Position numbers and translations under genes: made by a program
In this document: positions 13,396-16,063 of the stretch, in pieces
Layout: every line of letters begins with the position of its first letter
Numbering within the stretch: position 1 is the first letter of the stretch
The notes under the pieces: generated by a model
Seen by the model: the letters and a program-made list of their open reading frames with translations, nothing else
Databases searched by the model: none
Told to the model about the DNA's origin: nothing
Source: an uncultured Rubrobacteraceae bacterium
GTDB lineage: Bacteria > Actinomycetota > Rubrobacteria > Rubrobacterales > Rubrobacteraceae
NCBI GenBank assembly: GCA_902805985.1
Contig: CADCUW010000289.1
Span: 1-16,063 of the forward strand
Direction: 5' to 3'
Length of the DNA stretch: 16,063 nt

Positions 13396-13438
13396 CCAAA
13401 ACCTCGGAGCCTAGAACCTCAAAGCCTTAAAACCTCCC
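13396..13438 (+). repeat. octamer repeat array before chorismate mutase, inverted relative to 13241-13275
   Basis: Units read CCTCGGAG, CCTAGAA (7 bp), CCTCAAAG, CCTTAAAA, then CCTCCC. CCTTAAAACCT (13425-13435) is the exact reverse complement of 13241-13251, and 18 of 19 bases match once the adjoining unit is included. About 120 bp separate the two arrays. Confidence 0.75.
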
Positions 13439-13455
13439 ACCTTCGCTGCTACAAT
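13427..13455 (+). promoter_or_regulatory. promoter of chorismate mutase-aroF, near-leaderless
   Basis: TTAAAA (13427-13432, inside the last octamer unit), a 17-bp spacer and TACAAT (13450-13455) form the promoter. Only nine bases separate the -10 from the ATG at 13465, so the mRNA would have a leader of about 0-3 nt; no Shine-Dalgarno is present. Confidence 0.6.
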
Positions 13456-13464
13456 CCGGGGCCT

Positions 13465-13761
13465 ATGACGGAAGCGGACAGGCAGGCGAAGGTTCAGGAG
13501 CTCCGGGAGCGGGTCGACGAGGTCGATCTCGAGTTGATCCGCGCCCTCAGCGAGCGGGCGCAGATCGTGCAGGACCTCGCCCGGATAAAGTTCGAGGCCG
13601 GCGTTCCGATCTTCGACCCCAAACGCGAGGAAGAGATCTTGCGCAGGGTCGTCGAGCAGAACCCCGGCCCGATCTACGACTCCTCGATGCGCGAGATCTT
13701 CGAGCTGATCCTGCACCGCATCCGTGACCTTGAGATCCAACGCGGGGAGTTTCAGAGGTAG
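13465..13761 (+). CDS. Chorismate mutase (AroQ fold, monofunctional)
   Basis: A 98-residue all-helical AroQ-type chorismate mutase that rearranges chorismate to prephenate. Lined up with the E. coli P-protein mutase domain, the active-site set is present at a constant offset of +3: R14, R31, K42, D51, R54 and E55 (LRERVDEVD, SERAQIVQDLARIK, IFDPKREEE). Start ATG 13465 is preferred because the -10 box ends nine bases earlier and the first helix begins right after it. The frame open back to 13342 would translate the repeat array and promoter. The DAHP synthase gene starts two bases after its stop. The pair equals, in order and summed length, the single fused mutase-DAHP synthase of Bacillus-type bacteria, suggesting physical and regulatory partnership. 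Confidence 0.9.
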   Translation: MTEADRQAKVQELRERVDEVDLELIRALSERAQIVQDLARIKFEAGVPIFDPKREEEILRRVVEQNPGPIYDSSMREIFELILHRIRDLEIQRGEFQR

Positions 13762-13763
13762 GC

Positions 13764-14576
13764 ATGGACGTTTCTCAGACCGTCAAGACGGACGTAAGTA
13801 CCAAGAACGGCATGATCCGGCCCGGCACCTTCAGGGTGATCGCCGGCCCCTGCACGGTCGAGAGCTACGACCAGTTTGTCGCCGCCGCCACGGCGGTGAA
13901 GGAGGCGGGCTTCGAGTACGTCCGGGGCGGCGCCTTCAAGCCGCGCACCTCCCCCTACTCTTTCCAGGGCCTCGGCGAGGAAGGTTTGAAGATCATGTCC
14001 GAGGTCGCCGGCGACCTCGGCCTGAAGGTCGTCACCGAGATCATGGACCCCTACGACATCGACCTCGTGATGGAGCACGCCCAGATCCTCCAGATCGGCG
14101 CCCGCAACATGGCGAACTTCTCGCTTCTGAAGCGCGTCGGCGCCGCCATCGCGGGCACGGACCACGGCGTCCTCCTCAAGCGCGGCCTCTCGGCGACGGT
14201 GCAGGAGTGGATACTCGCCGCCGAGTACGTCACCGCCGAGGGCGGGGAGAACGTGGTGCTCTGCGAGCGGGGCATCCGCACGTTCGAGACGGCCACCCGC
14301 TTCACGCTCGACCTCTCGGCCGTGATCGTCGCGAAGAGGCTCACGGACCTGCCCGTGATCGTGGACCCCTCCCACGCCGCCGGCCGCCGCGACCTCGTGG
14401 TCCCCCTCAGCAAGGCCTCGGTAGCCGCTGAGGCGGACGGGCTGATGGTCGAGAGCCACCACGACCCGCAGGAGGCTCTGTGCGATGGGGAGCAGGCGCT
14501 CCCGATAGAGGCGCTGATGGGCCTCAAGGACGTGCTCTCCCCGTTCGCGGGCGCTATGGGCCGGGAGGTCATCTAG
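13764..14576 (+). CDS. aroF: 3-deoxy-7-phosphoheptulonate (DAHP) synthase, type I-beta core
   Basis: A 270-residue enzyme that condenses phosphoenolpyruvate and erythrose 4-phosphate, the first step of the shikimate pathway. The barrel carries all signatures: IAGPC (metal ligand C30), RGGAFKPRTSPYSFQGLG (54-71, binding both substrates), LLKRG (137-141), CERGIRTFE (167-175), DPSHAAGR with H204, then E230 and D241. The ligand spacing agrees with the Thermotoga-type enzyme. The protein lacks that enzyme's N-terminal ferredoxin-like regulatory domain: the first metal cysteine is at 30 instead of about 100. Feedback control, if any, may therefore come from the adjacent chorismate mutase. ATG 13764 lies two bases after the mutase stop, behind AGAGG. 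Its stop codon TAG overlaps the first codon of the kinase frame. Confidence 0.94.
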   Translation: MDVSQTVKTDVSTKNGMIRPGTFRVIAGPCTVESYDQFVAAATAVKEAGFEYVRGGAFKPRTSPYSFQGLGEEGLKIMSEVAGDLGLKVVTEIMDPYDIDLVMEHAQILQIGARNMANFSLLKRVGAAIAGTDHGVLLKRGLSATVQEWILAAEYVTAEGGENVVLCERGIRTFETATRFTLDLSAVIVAKRLTDLPVIVDPSHAAGRRDLVVPLSKASVAAEADGLMVESHHDPQEALCDGEQALPIEALMGLKDVLSPFAGAMGREVI

Positions 14577-16063
14577 TCTCACGGGACGCCGGGCAGGCCG
14601 CGCGCCGCGTCGGAGAGAGATTCGTTCTCGTCCGGGAGCTCGGCTCCGGCGGTTGGTCCAGCGTCTTTCTCGGCCGCGACGAGGTCCTCGACCGGCCCGT
14701 GGCCGTGAAGATCCTGCACCCTGACCTCGACGACGAGGAGACGGGCGCCCTCTTCCGCCGCGAGGGCCGCACCGCCGCCCGCCTCTCCCACCCGAACATC
14801 GTGCAGGTCTATGACGCCGGGGAGGACGCGATGGAGGGGCGTAAGGTCTCCTACATCGTGATGGAGTACGTCTCAGGTGGTGACCTAAAAGGCCTGATGA
14901 ACCGCCGCGGCGCCCTCCCCGAGGCGATGCTCGCGCGCCTCGGCGCGGACGTCGCGGCGGCCCTCGCCCACGCGCATGAACGCGGCATCGTCCACAGGGA
15001 CGTCAAACCCCAGAACGTCCTGCTTGACGAGCGCGGCAACCCGAAGCTTACGGATTTCGGTATAGCCCGCGCCCTTGACACGACCCAGGAGTCGCGCGCC
15101 GGCGCCTACCTCGGCACGGCCGCCTACTCCTCGCCAGAGCAGCTCCAGGGCCACAGGGTCACGCCCAAGAGCGACGTCTACTCCCTTGGCGCCACCCTCT
15201 ACCACGCCGCGACGGGCGAACCCCCCTTCACCGGCGCCCCGATAGAGGTCGCAAACCAGCAGGTCGTCAGGAACCCCGACCCGCCGCGAGAGAGGGGCGC
15301 ATCGATGGGTGAGGGGCTTGAGACGCTCATCCTCGACTGCCTCGCCAAAGACCCCGAGGTGCGCCCGGACGCGGGACTCGTTCATGGGAACCTTTGGGAG
15401 AGGGCGGGTGGGCGCGGGGACGCGTTCCCGGAGAGGCTCGGCGCCGAAAAGGCGGCCGGCCATACGGGCGTCTCGCATGCGGTCGGGGCCTCGCAGGCCG
15501 CCGGCCTCTCGGGCTTCGGGGCGTTGCGCCGGAAGCTCGGGAGCATGGGCCCGCGCGGCGTCTCCGGGCCGCCGGAGGAGACCGTGCACGTCCCGACGCG
15601 CACCTTCCGGTCCGGCTCGCGCCAGAGAAGGGTGATGGCGGTCCTGATCGGGGCGGTCCTACTCCTGCTCCTCGCCGGGGCCGTCGCCTGGGCGATGCTC
15701 GGTCCGGGCGCGGGGACGACGCCGTCGACCACCGGCGAACGGCAGGCAGGGGTCTCGGATGTGGGCCGGGGGGCGGAGGAGGCCCCGGCCGAACCAGCCG
15801 GCACCCCCTCCGGCACCCCCTCCGGCGCCCCCTCCGGCGAGACGGCCGGGAACCCTTCCGGCGGCGGAACCGCCGACGAAGAGGCCGAACCTGCGCCGCC
15901 GCTAGAAGAAGCTGAGAGGGTCGTGTTCGACATGTACGTGGACCAGTCCTACCAGAGGGTGGACGCGACGTGGGCCGCGCTCTCCGGGCGGCTGCAGGAG
16001 GAGATAGGCTCAAAGGAGCAATGGGTCCAGCAGGAGGACCTGTACACGTTCGAGTACATGGAG
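14576..16063 (+). CDS. Membrane Ser/Thr protein kinase (PknB-like), C-terminus beyond window
   Basis: A Hanks-type kinase open through the right edge (496 codons visible). Numbered from GTC 14576: glycine loop LGSGGWSSV (22-30), ATP-anchoring K45 in VAVKIL, catalytic HRDVKPQN with D142, metal-binding DFG with D160, activation loop ending GTAAYSSPEQ, and KSDVYSLGATLYH. A juxtamembrane linker leads to one transmembrane helix (about 353-375). Outside the cell come a Pro/Gly/Ser linker with a tandem GTPSG-type repeat and a partial domain (VVFDMYVDQSYQRVDATWAA); no PASTA repeat is visible. The start is unresolved. No ATG, GTG or TTG lies between the aroF stop and the glycine loop; GGGAGG (14563-14568) is spaced 7 nt before GTC 14576. 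The nearest upstream standard start, GTG 14480, lies 97 nt inside aroF. Substrates are unknown. Confidence 0.85.
15800..15838 (+). repeat. in-frame 12-bp tandem repeat in kinase linker
   Basis: GGCACCCCCTCC occurs twice and GGCGCCCCCTCC once (15800-15835), then GGC, encoding GTPSGTPSGAPSG. It is a flexible extracellular spacer whose copy number may vary between strains. Confidence 0.8.

Noticed and set aside
13241..13438. Possible CRISPR array
   Set aside because: The units are 8 bp and contiguous, with no unique spacers and no cas genes; this is a short tandem repeat, not CRISPR.
14885..15589. 234-codon open frame on the minus strand
   Set aside because: Antisense to the kinase domain with intact catalytic motifs; no family resemblance.

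Overview
The window looks like chromosomal DNA of a high-GC actinomycete-type bacterium. GC-rich third positions, frequent GTG/TTG starts and several promoters sitting almost on the start codon fit this. Gene content suggests a Rubrobacter-like lineage, but no rRNA or marker gene is present to prove it. There is no tRNA, rRNA, insertion sequence, phage gene or CRISPR array. Most genes are recognisable housekeeping or accessory families.

Layout. (1) 1-2438, minus strand: the start of an ABC-transporter substrate-binding lipoprotein (runs off the left edge), a nucleoside hydrolase, and an APH-fold small-molecule kinase that may be translated from a leaderless mRNA. (2) 2477-4512, plus: an NfeD/SPFH (stomatin-like) membrane pair with a 4-nt overlap, a strong hairpin, then a small secreted protein made of nine in-phase RTX nonapeptides. 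(3) 4577-6300, minus: a bidirectional hairpin terminator, a short-chain PHA depolymerase-type esterase and, 17 nt upstream of it, a ribbon-helix-helix regulator. A palindrome lies in the regulator's promoter. (4) 6317-8580, plus: a possible 24-codon leader ORF, a DedA membrane protein, a TIGR01777-type NAD(P)-binding epimerase-like protein and a zinc nucleoside/cytosine deaminase. (5) 8852-10868, plus: a TetR regulator with an intrinsic terminator that abuts a second promoter, a small unannotated ORF with a ClpS-like sequence pattern, and an SDR oxidoreductase. The two promoters share a motif next to the -35, suggesting one small TetR regulon. (6) 11096-14576: an aromatic amino-acid locus. hisC-like aminotransferase and tyrA (with ACT domain) run leftward; chorismate mutase and a DAHP synthase lacking its regulatory domain run rightward. 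The shared intergenic region is bracketed by two inverted arrays of degenerate 8-bp repeats. (7) 14576-16063, plus: a membrane Ser/Thr protein kinase that runs off the right edge and has no standard start codon where one is expected.

How genes work together. The aromatic locus covers DAHP synthase (pathway entry), chorismate mutase (branch to prephenate), prephenate dehydrogenase and an aminotransferase (tyrosine, possibly phenylalanine). The RHH regulator probably controls its own operon with the PHA depolymerase, and perhaps the divergent DedA transcript. The TetR regulator probably controls itself and the small ORF/SDR pair.

The most promising unfamiliar items are the TetR/ClpS-like/SDR cluster, the octamer arrays at the divergent aromatic promoters, and the chorismate mutase-DAHP synthase pair that looks like a split version of the fused Bacillus-type enzyme. 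No clearly new defence or mobile system was found.
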